Shown: one piece after another, positions 10,242 to 19,761 of the stretch
How the letters are laid out: each line of letters starts with the position of its first letter
Numbering within the stretch: the first letter of the stretch is position 1
The notes under the pieces: generated by a model
The model's input: the letters and a program-made list of their open reading frames with translations, nothing else
What the model was told of the DNA's origin: nothing
Database searches by the model: none
DNA from: Prescottella defluvii
GTDB taxonomy: Bacteria; Actinomycetota; Actinomycetes; Mycobacteriales; Mycobacteriaceae
DNA: 64,000 nt
Reading direction: 5' to 3'
Assembly (NCBI GenBank): GCA_029690005.1
Contig: CP121458.1
Coordinates: forward strand, 806,001-870,000
Translations under genes and position numbers: made by a program

Positions 10242-10697
10242 ATGAAGCTGATTCTCACCGCTGACGTGGACAACCTCGGTGCGCCCGGCGACACCGTTGA
10301 GGTCAAGGACGGCTACGGCCGTAACTACCTGCTCCCCCGCGGCCTGGCCATCGTTGCCACCCGTGGCGCTCAGAAGCAGGTCGAGGGCATCCGCCGTGCG
10401 CAGGAAGCGCGCGCGGTCCGTGGTCTCGACCACGCCAAGGAGCTCAAGGCTGCCATCGAGGGTCTCGAGGGTGTGTCGCTGTCGGTGAAGACCGCCGGTG
10501 ACTCGGGCAAGCTGTTCGGTTCCGTCACCGCGGCCGACGTTGCAGGCGCCATCAAGGCTGCCGGCGGCCCGGTCGTCGACAAGCGCAACCTGGAGCTGCC
10601 GAAGGCCCACATCAAGGCCACCGGCAAGCACCTCATCGTGGTCAACCTGCACCCCGAGGTTGCCGCCAAGTTCCACCTGAACGTCGTCGCCGCCTAG
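10242..10697 (+). CDS. rplI: 50S ribosomal protein L9
   Basis: The 151-residue product begins [20 protein letters not shown], then [20 protein letters not shown], the L9 N-terminal RNA-binding domain. A long connecting helix and the C-terminal domain follow ([19 protein letters not shown]). L9 sits at the base of the L1 stalk and helps keep reading frame. It is the last gene of the operon; a strong hairpin follows 20 bases after the stop. Confidence 0.97.
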   Translation: MKLILTADVDNLGAPGDTVEVKDGYGRNYLLPRGLAIVATRGAQKQVEGIRRAQEARAVRGLDHAKELKAAIEGLEGVSLSVKTAGDSGKLFGSVTAADVAGAIKAAGGPVVDKRNLELPKAHIKATGKHLIVVNLHPEVAAKFHLNVVAA

Positions 10698-10716
10698 TCG
10701 ACACGTTCGATCGAAA

Positions 10717-10745
10717 GGCCCCGCGGACTTCGTGTCCGCGGGGCC
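10717..10745 (+). terminator. Hairpin terminator after rplI
   Basis: A perfect 12-bp stem, GGCCCCGCGGAC paired with GTCCGCGGGGCC, encloses a 5-base loop. No long T run follows, as is common in actinobacteria. It ends the rpsF-ssb-rpsR-rplI operon and isolates dnaB. Confidence 0.8.
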
Positions 10746-10765
10746 GTTCGCGTTCTGGGGACGGG

Positions 10766-11020
10766 CTGTGGATAGATTCGCCACTCAGTGCCAGTTCTGT
10801 GAGCTGGGACATACTCCTGTTGGGTGGGTGTTTACCGAACACGCCCGGGTTGTCAACCGGAGCGACACGCCGAACGAGATTCCATCCACAGGGCTGTGAA
10901 ACGAAAAATACCCATCTACCTGCGAGTTGTTCAGTGTGATGTTCGTCTGTCCCCAGGTTATCCCCAGTTTTCCCCAGGCCGGTTAACACCTTGGCACGGC
11001 GCGTCCCCACTTCATCCACA
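10766..11020 (+). promoter_or_regulatory. Cluster of DnaA-box-like nonamers upstream of dnaB
   Basis: The 519-base gap between rplI and dnaB has no convincing gene. It holds several sequences close to the DnaA box TTATCCACA/TTGTCCACA: TATCCACAG on the minus strand at 10766-10774, CATCCACAG at 10883-10891, TTATCCCCA at 10958-10966 and TCATCCACA at 11012-11020. The dnaB promoter should also be here. DnaA control of dnaB, or a minor DnaA-binding locus, is inference from sequence only. No AT-rich unwinding element was noticed. Confidence 0.45.
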
Positions 11021-11216
11021 ACTGTGTACACAGGTGGGTTTGGTGGGCGGGTTGCCCGACCCCTAACGTCGTCGCGAGCGTGTCTCTCGAGCCGCCCGCG
11101 AGGCGGCACGGTTTTGTCGGGGTGCACGGGTACAAAGAGTGTGGAAGACGTCTTCCGTACGTCCGTCGGGCTACACGGGGCGGCGTCGGATTTCGTCGCG
11201 TGGAAGGGCGGTCGCG

Positions 11217-12605
11217 TTGGCGGTTGTAGATGATCGTGGTCATTCCGAGTACCCGGGACCCCCGGAGGAGCCGAGCGAGGAATTCGGTCGGCAGCCCCCA
11301 CACGACATGGTCGCGGAGCAGTCGGTGCTCGGCGGCATGCTGCTGAGCAAGGACGCGATCGCCGACGTCCTCGAGGTGCTGCGGCCGGGCGACTTCTACC
11401 GTCCCGCCCACCAGTCGGTGTACGACGCGATCCTCGACCTGTACAGCCGCGGTGAGCCGGCCGACCCGGTCACGGTGTCCGCGGAACTGGATCGGCGAGG
11501 CGAGCTGCGCCGCATCGGCGGCGCCCCCTACCTCGTCACCCTCACCCAGACGGTCCCCACCGCAGCGAACGCCGCCTACTACGCGGAGATCGTCGCCGAG
11601 AAGTCGGTGCTGCGCCGTCTCGTCGACGCCGGCACCCGCATCGTCCAGTACGGCTACGCCGGCTCGGACGGCCAGGACGTCGCCGAGGTGGTCGACCGCG
11701 CGCAGGCGGAGATCTTCGAGGTCACCGAGCGCCGCACCACCGAGGACTTCATGCCGCTCGAGGAGCTGCTGCAGCCCACGATGGACGAGATCGACTCCAT
11801 CGCCAGCCGCGGTGGCATCTCCCTCGGTGTGCCCACCGGGTTCAGCGAGCTCGACGAGATCACCAACGGCATGCACGCCGGCCAGATGATCATCGTCGCG
11901 GCACGTCCGGGCGTTGGAAAGTCCACGATCGGAATGGATTTCATGCGTTCGTGCTCCATCAAGCACGGCATGGCCAGCGTCATCTTCTCGCTGGAAATGA
12001 GCAAGACCGAGATCGTGATGCGTCTGCTGTCGGCGGAGGCGAAGATCAAGCTCTCGGACATGCGCTCGGGCAAGATGTCGGACGACGACTGGACACGTCT
12101 GGCGCGGCGGATGAGTGAGATCAGCGAGGCTCCGCTGTTCATCGACGACTCCCCCAACCTGACGATGATGGAGATCCGCGCGAAGGCCCGCCGGCTCAAG
12201 CAGAAGCACAACATCCGGTTGATCGTCATCGACTACCTGCAGCTGATGTCGTCGGGCAAGAAGGTCGAGTCCCGCCAGCAGGAAGTCTCCGAGTTCTCCC
12301 GCAGCCTCAAGCTGCTGGCCAAGGAACTCGAGGTGCCGGTGATCGCGATCTGTCAGCTCAACCGCGGTCCCGAGCAGCGAACGGACAAGCGTCCCCAGGT
12401 TTCCGACCTCCGCGAGTCCGGCTCGCTCGAGCAGGACGCCGACATGGTCATGCTGCTGCACCGTCCCGACGCCTTCGAGCGGGACGACCCGCGCGGCGGC
12501 GAGGCCGACATCATCCTCGGCAAGCACCGTGGCGGGCCGACGGCGACCATCACCGTCGCGCACCAACTGCACTACTCGCGGTTCGTGGACATGGCCCGGG
12601 GGTAA
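11217..12605 (+). CDS. dnaB: Replicative DNA helicase DnaB
   Basis: This is the hexameric 5'-3' helicase of the replication fork, about 462 residues. The N-terminal domain (MVAEQSVLGGMLLSKDAIAD and on) binds primase. The C-terminal RecA-like domain has Walker A ARPGVGKST near residue 228, Walker B LIVIDYLQLM and the CQLNRGPEQR region. I chose the TTG at 11217 (encoding AVVDDRG after the initiator) because mycobacterial DnaB begins in the same way. No intein interrupts the Walker A region or other conserved motifs, unlike in several mycobacteria. The frame is intact. A terminator-like hairpin lies downstream at 12753-12782. Confidence 0.96.
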   Translation: MAVVDDRGHSEYPGPPEEPSEEFGRQPPHDMVAEQSVLGGMLLSKDAIADVLEVLRPGDFYRPAHQSVYDAILDLYSRGEPADPVTVSAELDRRGELRRIGGAPYLVTLTQTVPTAANAAYYAEIVAEKSVLRRLVDAGTRIVQYGYAGSDGQDVAEVVDRAQAEIFEVTERRTTEDFMPLEELLQPTMDEIDSIASRGGISLGVPTGFSELDEITNGMHAGQMIIVAARPGVGKSTIGMDFMRSCSIKHGMASVIFSLEMSKTEIVMRLLSAEAKIKLSDMRSGKMSDDDWTRLARRMSEISEAPLFIDDSPNLTMMEIRAKARRLKQKHNIRLIVIDYLQLMSSGKKVESRQQEVSEFSRSLKLLAKELEVPVIAICQLNRGPEQRTDKRPQVSDLRESGSLEQDADMVMLLHRPDAFERDDPRGGEADIILGKHRGGPTATITVAHQLHYSRFVDMARG

Positions 12606-12620
12606 CGCGAGTGAGTGTTG

Positions 12621-12722
12621 ATGATTGATGTTGGGTCACTCGTGTCACCCGGATCCCTCGCGGTCGGATCACTCGCCGTCGGGGCAATCGGAATCATCGG
12701 CGCCCTGACCCTGACCTCCTGA
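12621..12722 (+). CDS. Possible 33-residue hydrophobic peptide
   Basis: An ATG 15 bases after the dnaB stop opens a frame reading MIDVGSLVSPGSLAVGSLAV, then GAIGIIGALTLTS. The second half could form one transmembrane helix. The ribosome site is weak (GAGTGAG), and nothing else supports expression except position between dnaB and its terminator. I do not recognise it; it may be chance. Confidence 0.25.
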   Translation: MIDVGSLVSPGSLAVGSLAVGAIGIIGALTLTS

Positions 12723-12752
12723 CCCACCCACACCACCACGTGAACACGGCCG

Positions 12753-12782
12753 TGGCCGCCACCCCAACTGGGTTGGCGGCCA
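12753..12782 (+). terminator. Hairpin terminator downstream of dnaB
   Basis: The arms TGGCCGCCA (12753-12761) and TGGCGGCCA (12774-12782) pair perfectly. Three inner C-G pairs flank the loop around an inner C/T mismatch. A short CCTTT follows. It probably ends the dnaB transcript. Between this and 13163 I see no supported gene. Confidence 0.7.
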
Positions 12783-13163
12783 AGGCCTTTCACGACGACA
12801 ACACTTCGGGCCGACAGAACGAGATGCCCGTCCTGCACACCGATCGTCAAATAGGACGGCCCGTGAAGGGCCAGTAAGAGCTCGTGGCGACAGATGGCTA
12901 GTTACACCGGCCGCCAAGCGAACACGGCAGGACACTGATGAGCCAGAGTCGTGTGTCCTCTGGGAGAAATGGGATGAACCAGATCCATGAATCCATCGCG
13001 ATCACCTCCTAAGGCCGGCCAGCTACGGGCAGTGTCCACCCAGGTCGCACCCGAGAATGCTGTACAGGATCCGCTGCCAGAACTCAGGTATGGGCAGTCC
13101 ACATCCAGCCCTGGCCAAGCCAGTCACGTGGATACGGGGGGTGGGCACTGCTGGCGGCCACTG

Positions 13164-14050
13164 GTGTCCGAAATGGTTGAGCGATCCCCGCTCCCCATCG
13201 GGGACGAGGGGATCGATATCGACTCGCTCCTCAAGGGACTCCGGCCTTGGGCCCACGGGTATTCCGTTGATGTCGACGGTGGACCGGTGACGATCCGTGT
13301 GAGCAAGTGGCCCGTCGACGATGACGGCATGTTCGTCCCGCCGCTCGGCAATGTCATGGTCAGGTTCGACGTGGCCGACACCACGCTGATGCCGCTCCGC
13401 GCGGTCGGTGCGATCCGCTGGGCCGCACCGGTGTACCTCGCCCCGCTCTATCTCTACTCCCACGCCCTGGGATCTGCAGGCACCAGATTCGAGGTGGCCG
13501 CGTTCTTCTCGATCTCAGGCACACAGATCGAAGGGCCTTCGAACTTCGACTGGCAGAAGCACGCCATCAGACACCCCGGGAGCTACACCGTCAACCGCAC
13601 CACCGTCACTTCCGAGCAGCCCGCCAAGGTGTACCGATCACTGGACAACCGGTTCTACCTGCCCTACATGGATCAAGGGGGCACCTACGGGGATGTTCGG
13701 GTCGTACGACCCCCGAGGAATCAGGACTGGGAGCCTCGTTCGACGCGGCCCTGGGAGCCTTGTCGCGAAAGACGGCCATCAGAAGCGGAATCAGGCCACT
13801 CACACTCGAGTGGGTGCGCGACAACAAGGTCGAATTCACCTTCGTCCTAGTTCGGAGGCAACGTTGTAATCGCATCGAGTTGGAGTTTCCCACCGACGAC
13901 CACATGGCCAGCGGCCGATTCCTGCTGCCCGGGGGCATGGTGCCGATCCGGGAACCCGCACAGTTTGCTGCTGGGCTGGTCCGGAAGTTGTACGAACGCT
14001 CGGCAGTCTCGTCGGCGCTGTTCGGTGTCGAGTGCGACTGCACGACTTGA
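13164..14050 (+). CDS. Uncharacterised protein (frame broken)
   Basis: The frame from the GTG at 13164 (VSEMVERSPLPIGDEG) codes for a globular protein with no membrane segment: WAHGYSVDVDGGPVTIRVSK, then LGNVMVRFDVADTTLMPLRA and RSLDNRFYLPYMDQGGTYG. Near 13730 the frame must change to reach ALSRKTAIRSGIRPLTLEWV and the stop at 14050. Joined, it is about 295 residues. I do not recognise a family. It stands alone after dnaB in an accessory stretch, with weak ribosome-site support; an ATG three codons later is an alternative start. The continuity of composition across the break is my reason for treating it as one gene. Confidence 0.5.
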
Positions 14051-14279
14051 CTCGGACAGGGACGGCACACCGAATGCGACTGGACACAGCCAGTGCCACG
14101 GACTCCGTGGAATCCGGCTATTGGGCGGCCAGCTTCTTGACTCAAGACATCTCCATGCCGTAGAGCCCGGAAGCCGCCGGTGCCGTGTGGGTGGTTGAAC
14201 AGAACCAGGGCTGACCGTGCAGGAACGACACCGGTCCAGTGCAGCATGAGCAGCTGTCTTGCTTTGCAGCTGCGGCCGG

Positions 14280-14900
14280 GCCCCGGTGATGATCGCGAGG
14301 CTGCCCTGCTCGCCATCCGATGAGCGACTCCATGAGCAGCGCCCCCATTCGGCGAGACCTACATCGACGGTCTGGCCGAATGGGGCGGGGATCTCGCGGC
14401 TGGCGTTCCACTTCCATTTCGCGTCGAAGGGCACGGTTCGTGCTCGCCCTGCTCGATCGCGTGTCTTCGGAGGCTGACACAGCACCGGTGGGCGACTGGG
14501 CCGGTTGGCCGAGGACCCGGTGGAAGGTGGCGTGGGTGTCTGGCCGCTGTCTTCACCACTCTCCGCGGGCACCGGTTGGTCAACCTCGCCGCTTTCAAGC
14601 CGCCTCCGGCCAACGCCGAGGTCCGGCCCCGGCGGGTCGATAAAGGGAGATCGATGAAGGGGATCGGGTGGGGCATACCACAGACGCCATCGAGTCCGAA
14701 CGGGCACGCGGGACCATCGCCGACGCCCCTGCTGGTCTGAAGGCGTCAACCGGACGGCGGCGAGAATCCTCGAGGAGAGGGAGACCCTGGGGGCCGACCG
14801 ATTCCCCTTCGTTCGAAGGACTCCTTCGCTCAACACACCCCGGCCCCACGCCGCTACTGGTGGGTGATCGGCCGGATCGCTCTCTCATCAGGGCGCGTTA
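14280..14900 (+). pseudogene. TetR-like regulator remnant, scrambled frames
   Basis: Short stretches in different plus frames resemble a TetR-type repressor. GISRLAFHFHFASKGT looks like the recognition helix and FHF/YFxSK motif of the HTH. LALLDRVSSEADTAPVGDW and later VNRTAARILEERETLGADRF resemble helical parts of the ligand domain. No frame is continuous, and several indels would be needed. It may be a decayed gene or a gene hit by sequencing indels. The rest of 14051-15167 shows no other supported gene. Confidence 0.3.
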
Positions 14901-15167
14901 TCGCGAACGGGGCCGGGCGCTCATATCCAGACCACGAGCCGGCGGCGACGGTGGCATGGAAGCGCTCGACATACTCGAACATCGCCCCTCCGGCGATGTC
15001 TACCGCGTGATCTCACTGACCACTCATTTCGCACCGGAACCCTTACCTCACCGTCCCTTTGAGGATAGGCAATCCCGAGACAGCCGCCTGGGTATGCCTT
15101 GTACCCCTATCGAACAGGGACGCAGCATTGAACTTGGACGGTCCCGTCGGGCCCAGGAGGGCTCTCG

Positions 15168-15992
15168 CTAGATCACAGTTCCGCCGTTCGGGCTGATCAC
15201 CTGTCCGACGAGGTAGTGGTCGTCGCCCGCAAGGTAGACGGCGAGGGATGCGTATTCCTCGGGGGTTCCGAGTCGGCCGAGCGGGATGAGTTGGTACAGG
15301 CTGTTCTTCTGCTCCTCGGAGGCGTGGGTGAGGTAGTTCTCGAACGGCGGGGTGAGTACGCCACCACAGGCGATCGCATTGACGTAGATGCCCGCGCCGG
15401 CGACGTCGAGGGCGACGGTCTTGGTGAAACTGGCGACGGCCGCCTTGCTGGCTGAGTAGCCGGGGCTGTGGGTGCTGGCCGCGGAAATTCCGGCGATGGA
15501 CGACACGTTGATGATCCTGCCGGAGCGCTGCGGTTCCATGTACTGCAGGGCCTCGCGAGTGCAGTAGAAGACGCCATGGACATTGACGTCCCACCACTTG
15601 AGCCAGTCGTCGTCGGTGAGGTTGCGGGTGATGCCCAGCGACTGGCGCGGCATCGGGGTAGTCATGTAGGCGTAGTGGCGGTTACGGCGTTCCACGTCCT
15701 CCGGTGACGAAGGGACGCGGGCGGCATTGTTCACCAGGATGTCGACGGCCCCGAAGCGCCCCACCGCTTCGCCGAACATGCTGTGCACCTGCGCGGGCGA
15801 CGAAACATCGCACCGCACAGGCAGGCAACGTCCGCCGTGCTGCTCGATCTCGGCGGCTAGGGCCGCGAGCGCATCCGCTTGGATGTCGCACGCGACGATG
15901 TCGGCTCCTTCGATGGCCATCGCCAACGCGATGGCCTTGCCGAGGCCCTGGGCCGCTCCGGTGACTACAGCCACCTTGCCTGCCAGTTTCAC
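15168..15992 (-). CDS. Short-chain dehydrogenase/reductase
   Basis: This intact SDR has about 274 residues. The cofactor motif is TGAAQGLGKA near residues 10-20, NNAA follows, the catalytic Ser is in INVSSIAG and the Tyr/Lys pair in YSASKAA. A DI acid after the second strand (ADIVACDIQ) favours NAD(H). Compared with typical SDRs it has an insertion after NNAARVPSSPEDVERRNRHY. The GTG at 15992 has AAAGGA about 10 bases upstream and gives the usual KLAGKVAVVTG start. It is the last gene of the minus-strand catabolic cluster, 111 bases after the acyl-CoA ligase. A role oxidising a beta-hydroxyacyl intermediate is inferred from neighbours only. Confidence 0.85.
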   Translation of the reverse strand: MKLAGKVAVVTGAAQGLGKAIALAMAIEGADIVACDIQADALAALAAEIEQHGGRCLPVRCDVSSPAQVHSMFGEAVGRFGAVDILVNNAARVPSSPEDVERRNRHYAYMTTPMPRQSLGITRNLTDDDWLKWWDVNVHGVFYCTREALQYMEPQRSGRIINVSSIAGISAASTHSPGYSASKAAVASFTKTVALDVAGAGIYVNAIACGGVLTPPFENYLTHASEEQKNSLYQLIPLGRLGTPEEYASLAVYLAGDDHYLVGQVISPNGGTVI

Positions 15993-16103
15993 GTGTGATC
16001 GGTCCTTTCGGTCTTGCAGCGGTGGTGTCGGTCGCGTGTTCACGGGTGCGGACCGGCACCACCGCCGAGAGTTCAGTGATGTGGTGGTTAGTCGTGAGAG
16101 CCG

Positions 16104-17647
16104 TTATGCGAGTTCACGTTTTAGGATCTTTCCGGTCGCGGTCATCGGGAGCGACGGCACGAACTCGACCAGTCGGGGATACTTGTAGCCGGCCATCTCG
16201 TCCTTCGCCCACGCGATCAACTCGTCCTCGGAGACGTAGTCGGCGTCCTTCTCGAGGATGACGAAGGCCTTGACTTCCTCGCCGTGGCTGTCGTGGGGCA
16301 CACCGACCACGGCCGCCAACGAGACGGCCTCGTGGGTCATGAGGACCTCCTCGATCTCACGGGGGTACACGTTGAAGCCGCCGCGGACGATCATGTCCTT
16401 GGCGCGGTCGACGATGTAGTAGAAGCCGTCGCCGTCGCGTCTGGCGAGGTCTCCCGTGCGGAACCAACCGTCGCGCATCACCTCGGTGGTGGCCTCGGGG
16501 CGACCGTGGTACCCCGTCATCACGTTGTGGCCGCGGATGGCGATCTCGCCGATGGCGTCGTCTCCATCGACAGTGTTCCAGTCGCGGTCGACCAGGCGCA
16601 CCTCGACACCCCAGATCGGAACGCCGATGGACCCGGGGCGCGGATCTTGTTCCGGATCGCTGAACAGCGCCACCGGCGAGGTCTCGGACAGCCCGTAGCC
16701 CTCGAGGATCTGGACACCGAAGCGTTCCTTGAACTGGCGGAGGATCTCCACGGGCAGCGCCGCGCCCCCGAGATGGCCTTGCGCAGGTTGCCGGCGATCC
16801 GCTCGACGTCGACGGACTCGTCCAGGGCGTCGAGCAGACTCCAGTACATCGTCGGCACACCCGCGAACACCGTGATGGCGCGCTGCTGCATGACCTTGAG
16901 CGCGCCGCGCGCGTCGAACCGCGGCAGCAGGACGAGGGTCGCCGCCACCGAGACCGCCGAGTTCATGTTCACGGTCTGGCCGAAGGAGTGGAACAGCGGC
17001 AACACCATCAGGTGCGTGTCGTGGTGCGTCGGCGTCGACTCGAACAGCCGATTGGACGCCACCGCGTTCATCACCATGTTCGCGTGGGACAGTTCGGCGC
17101 CCTTCGGTCGCCCGGTGGTGCCGCTGGTGTAGAGGATGACCGCGGTGTCGGTGGCGTTGCGGGTCCGCGACCCGAACGACGTCGGCTGCTCCGCCAGCGC
17201 CGCGAGCAGCTCGGCGGCTCCGCTGTCGGTGCCGGGGGCGTCCCCGATGACGAAGAGATGCCCGCAGCCGGGCACCTGGTCGAACGCCTCGCGCGCGTAC
17301 TCGCCGATCGGCAGCTCGGGGGTGCCGGCGAAGCTGAAGTACGCCTTGGCGTGGGAGTCGGTGAGGTGGTAGCTGATCTCCCGGGACTTGAGCATCACGT
17401 TCAGGGGAACGACGACGGCTCCGGCCTTGAGGATGCCGTAGTAGATGATGGGGAACCACGGGATGTTCGGGCAGGAGAGGGCAACCTTGTCGCCGGCTTC
17501 GATTCCGCGGGAGACCAAGAGGTTGGCGACCTGGTTGGCGAGGGCATTCGTCTCGGCGTACGTGAACGTCCGGTCGCCGTGCACGAGGGCGTCACGGTCC
17601 GGGTAGCGGCGCGCGGAGTCTTCCAGGAACATGGACAGATTGAGCAT
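16104..17647 (-). CDS. Acyl-CoA synthetase / fatty acid-CoA ligase (one frame break)
   Basis: This ANL-superfamily ligase of about 515 residues activates a carboxylic acid through an acyl-AMP to its CoA thioester. Seen motifs are YTSGTTGRPKG near residue 172, ILEGYGLSETSP, the DGWFRTGDLARRD hinge region, YIVDRAKDMIVRGGFNVYPR and the C-terminal lysine in MTATGKILKREL. The frame breaks at 16765-16769: one extra C in the five-C run (G on the coding strand) restores AISGGAALPVEIL, so it is most likely a sequencing undercall. The ATG at 17647 has GAGAGAAG upstream. The substrate cannot be read from sequence; the neighbours suggest a keto or hydroxy acid. Confidence 0.88.
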
Positions 17648-17696
17648 TGCTTCTCTCTCGAACGGGGTGGTTTCGGGGGCGTCTCGAACGGTCAGG

Positions 17697-18278
17697 TCAG
17701 CTGGTGCCGGCCGCCTCGTGGACGAGTGCACTGACGAGTTGCTCGGCAAGGGGCCAGTAGCCGAATCCGGAGCTCGGGTTGAGGTGCCCGACGGCTCCGA
17801 GGTCGACGGTGCGGCTTCCCCACCGCTGTGCCAGCGCATGCACTCGGTCCGCGCTCGCGAGTGCATCATTCGCACTGACCGCGACAATGCTGGGAAACGG
17901 GAGCGGCTCGGTCGGGATGGGCGTCCAACCGTTTCGGGTGAGCGCTTCTGGGGTCGGGTATCCGGCCGGCAGACGCGAATCGAAGTCGGGCGGCGTGGCG
18001 AGCAGCGCACCGACGACTGGACCGCGGTGGCGGTGCGCCCAGTGGACCGTGGTCAACACGCCGGCGCTGTGCGCCACCAGGACGATCGGCCCCGGAATCT
18101 CGGCAATGACCCGGTTCAGCGCTTCGACCTGGGCGGTGCAGCTGAGCCGATCGTGTTGCAGAGGCGGCACCACCCGCACCGGTTGCAGCTGCTCGGTGAG
18201 GAGGTTCTGCCAGTGGCCAGGTGTGGGGTCTGCCAGGCCGGGGACGATGACGATGGTGGGCGCGGACATGACCTTCAC
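17697..18278 (-). CDS. RBBP9/YdeN-type serine hydrolase
   Basis: The 193-residue single-domain alpha/beta hydrolase opens with PTIVIVPGLADPTPGHWQN, typical of the RBBP9/YdeN family. The nucleophile is in VLVAHSAGV, a likely acid lies in VSANDALAS and the histidine in AVGHLNPSSGFG. The GTG at 18278 overlaps the stop of the MFS gene, so the two are probably coupled; an ATG at 18269 is an alternative. The family includes esterases and thioesterase-like enzymes. In this cluster it could release a product from an ester or thioester, but no substrate is indicated. Confidence 0.8.
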   Translation of the reverse strand: MKVMSAPTIVIVPGLADPTPGHWQNLLTEQLQPVRVVPPLQHDRLSCTAQVEALNRVIAEIPGPIVLVAHSAGVLTTVHWAHRHRGPVVGALLATPPDFDSRLPAGYPTPEALTRNGWTPIPTEPLPFPSIVAVSANDALASADRVHALAQRWGSRTVDLGAVGHLNPSSGFGYWPLAEQLVSALVHEAAGTS

Positions 18279-19627
18279 TGCTTCTCGGATTCTGTATTGA
18301 CGGCGTCCGGGGCGGTGTGGTTAGCGAGTCGGCGAAGTCCGGCCGGGTACGCCCGGCGGCCGACTACGAGGGCGGCGATCGCAGCGATGTAGATCAGCGG
18401 GGTGAGTTGGAGGGCAACGTCGAGTCCGAACCGGTCGGCAACAATCCCCGCGACGAGAGGACCGAGCGCGATACCGAAGATGTTGTTGCCGAGGATGCCC
18501 ACACCCAACGCGGAGGCGCGCAGCCCCGGATGGCTGAGCTCGACGACGAGAGCGGTGACCGCACCGGTCGCACCGGCACTGAAGAACGACCCGACGCCGA
18601 GGAGCGTCAACTGGAGCGCCCCGTGCCCGACGGAGAAGCCGGTGAGCAGCAGCGCCGCGGACAGTGCGCAGATCGTCGCTGCAATGGTCCACTTGCGCCC
18701 AGGATGGCCGGCACTGATGCGGTCCGAGACGATGCCGCACACGGTCATGCCGACGCCGATGAGCACGATGAATGCCGCGGCGGTCAGACCCGCCTTGTCG
18801 GGCGCCATCGAGTAGTAGCGATTGAAGTAGCTCGGCAACCACAGGATCAGTACGGCCTGCACGAACATCTGCAGACCGCTGCCGAGGTAGGCCAACACCA
18901 GGGCGGGATTGGACACGAGGGTCCTCAGCGGCGGCCGGTCGCCTGCGGGTTCCGCGTCCTCGGTGGCGGCGTCGTCGTATCGGTGGATCGCGAGTCGGCG
19001 TTCGGTGACAACTATCCGGAACAACGCCACAAGGACGAGTCCGAGCACGGCCATCGAGGCGAAGGACCAGCGCCATCCCAGATGGACTGCGATCGCCCCG
19101 CCGAGCGCGACGCCGATCACGGATCCGTACGAGGCGCCGGACAGGAAGGTACCGCTCAGCGACGCCCGCAGTCGGTGCGGGAACACGGTCAGGAGCAGGG
19201 CGAGGCCGACGCTGCTGTAGGCAGCTTCGCCGACTCCGACGAAGAAGCGCGCGGCGAGCATCTGCTCGTAGCTCGCAGCCAGGGCGCACAGCAGGGTCGC
19301 GACACTCCAGATCGTCGCCATGAGGATCAGGCTCTTGATGCGTCCCCAGCGGTCCGCGAGCAGCGACAGCGGAAACGCGAGGATGCCGACCATGAGCGCG
19401 ACCACACTGTTCAGGGACGCGAGTTTGGAGTCGGACAGCCCCCAGTCCTCTTTGAGGATCGGGAAGACGGCGCTGAGAACCTGCCGGGACATGTAGTCCG
19501 AGAGCAACAACGCGAAGATGACCGCGAAAACGAGCCAGGGATAGGTGCGGGTGCGGCCCGCGGATCCGTCGACGTTCGCGGGCGCCGAGGCCGGCGAGCC
19601 TTCGACGGGAGTGGCAGGTAGGCCCAT
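18275..19627 (-). CDS. Major facilitator superfamily transporter
   Basis: The 450-residue protein has 12 hydrophobic segments. The MFS loop 2-3 signature is LADRWGRIKSL, and SDRISAGHPGRKW forms the matching loop in the second half. The ATG at 19627 (MGLPATPVEG) is preceded by CAGGAG at 5 bases and is preferred to an upstream in-frame start. The best general match is the anion/carboxylate-type MFS group. Lying between the beta-keto acid cleavage enzyme and the hydrolase, it is the likely importer of the cluster's substrate. A hairpin at 19688-19728 separates it from the upstream gene, so it may have its own promoter or depend on read-through. Confidence 0.85.
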   Translation of the reverse strand: MGLPATPVEGSPASAPANVDGSAGRTRTYPWLVFAVIFALLLSDYMSRQVLSAVFPILKEDWGLSDSKLASLNSVVALMVGILAFPLSLLADRWGRIKSLILMATIWSVATLLCALAASYEQMLAARFFVGVGEAAYSSVGLALLLTVFPHRLRASLSGTFLSGASYGSVIGVALGGAIAVHLGWRWSFASMAVLGLVLVALFRIVVTERRLAIHRYDDAATEDAEPAGDRPPLRTLVSNPALVLAYLGSGLQMFVQAVLILWLPSYFNRYYSMAPDKAGLTAAAFIVLIGVGMTVCGIVSDRISAGHPGRKWTIAATICALSAALLLTGFSVGHGALQLTLLGVGSFFSAGATGAVTALVVELSHPGLRASALGVGILGNNIFGIALGPLVAGIVADRFGLDVALQLTPLIYIAAIAALVVGRRAYPAGLRRLANHTAPDAVNTESEKQ

Positions 19628-19687
19628 GGGTACTCCTGTGGCCGAGGGGATTCTGGCATCACGGTGAGAAGTCACCGATCGAGAATT

Positions 19688-19728
19688 GATGCGGGGTGCG
19701 GGACCACGCCGGTCCCGCACCCCGCATC
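19688..19728 (-). terminator. Strong hairpin between cleavage enzyme and transporter genes
   Basis: A perfect 18-bp stem, with arms 19688-19705 and 19711-19728 (GATGCGGGGTGCGGGACC and its complement), has a 5-base loop. It lies 34 bases after the stop at 19762 and ahead of the transporter start. It may stop or attenuate transcription within the cluster, making the two upstream genes more abundant. Confidence 0.7.
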
Positions 19729-19761
19729 ACTACAGACGCCGCCGGGAGGGGCAGCGGCCGG

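Noticed and set aside
11890..11940. Possible intein in dnaB, as in some mycobacteria
   Set aside because: The Walker A region reads straight through (ARPGVGKSTIGMDF) with no insertion.
10983..12572. A 529-codon minus-strand frame opposite dnaB
   Set aside because: It is the antisense shadow of the conserved helicase gene and shows no family feature.
16284..17734. Plus-strand frames of about 250-280 codons opposite the acyl-CoA ligase
   Set aside because: They are antisense shadows of the ANL ligase with no motifs.
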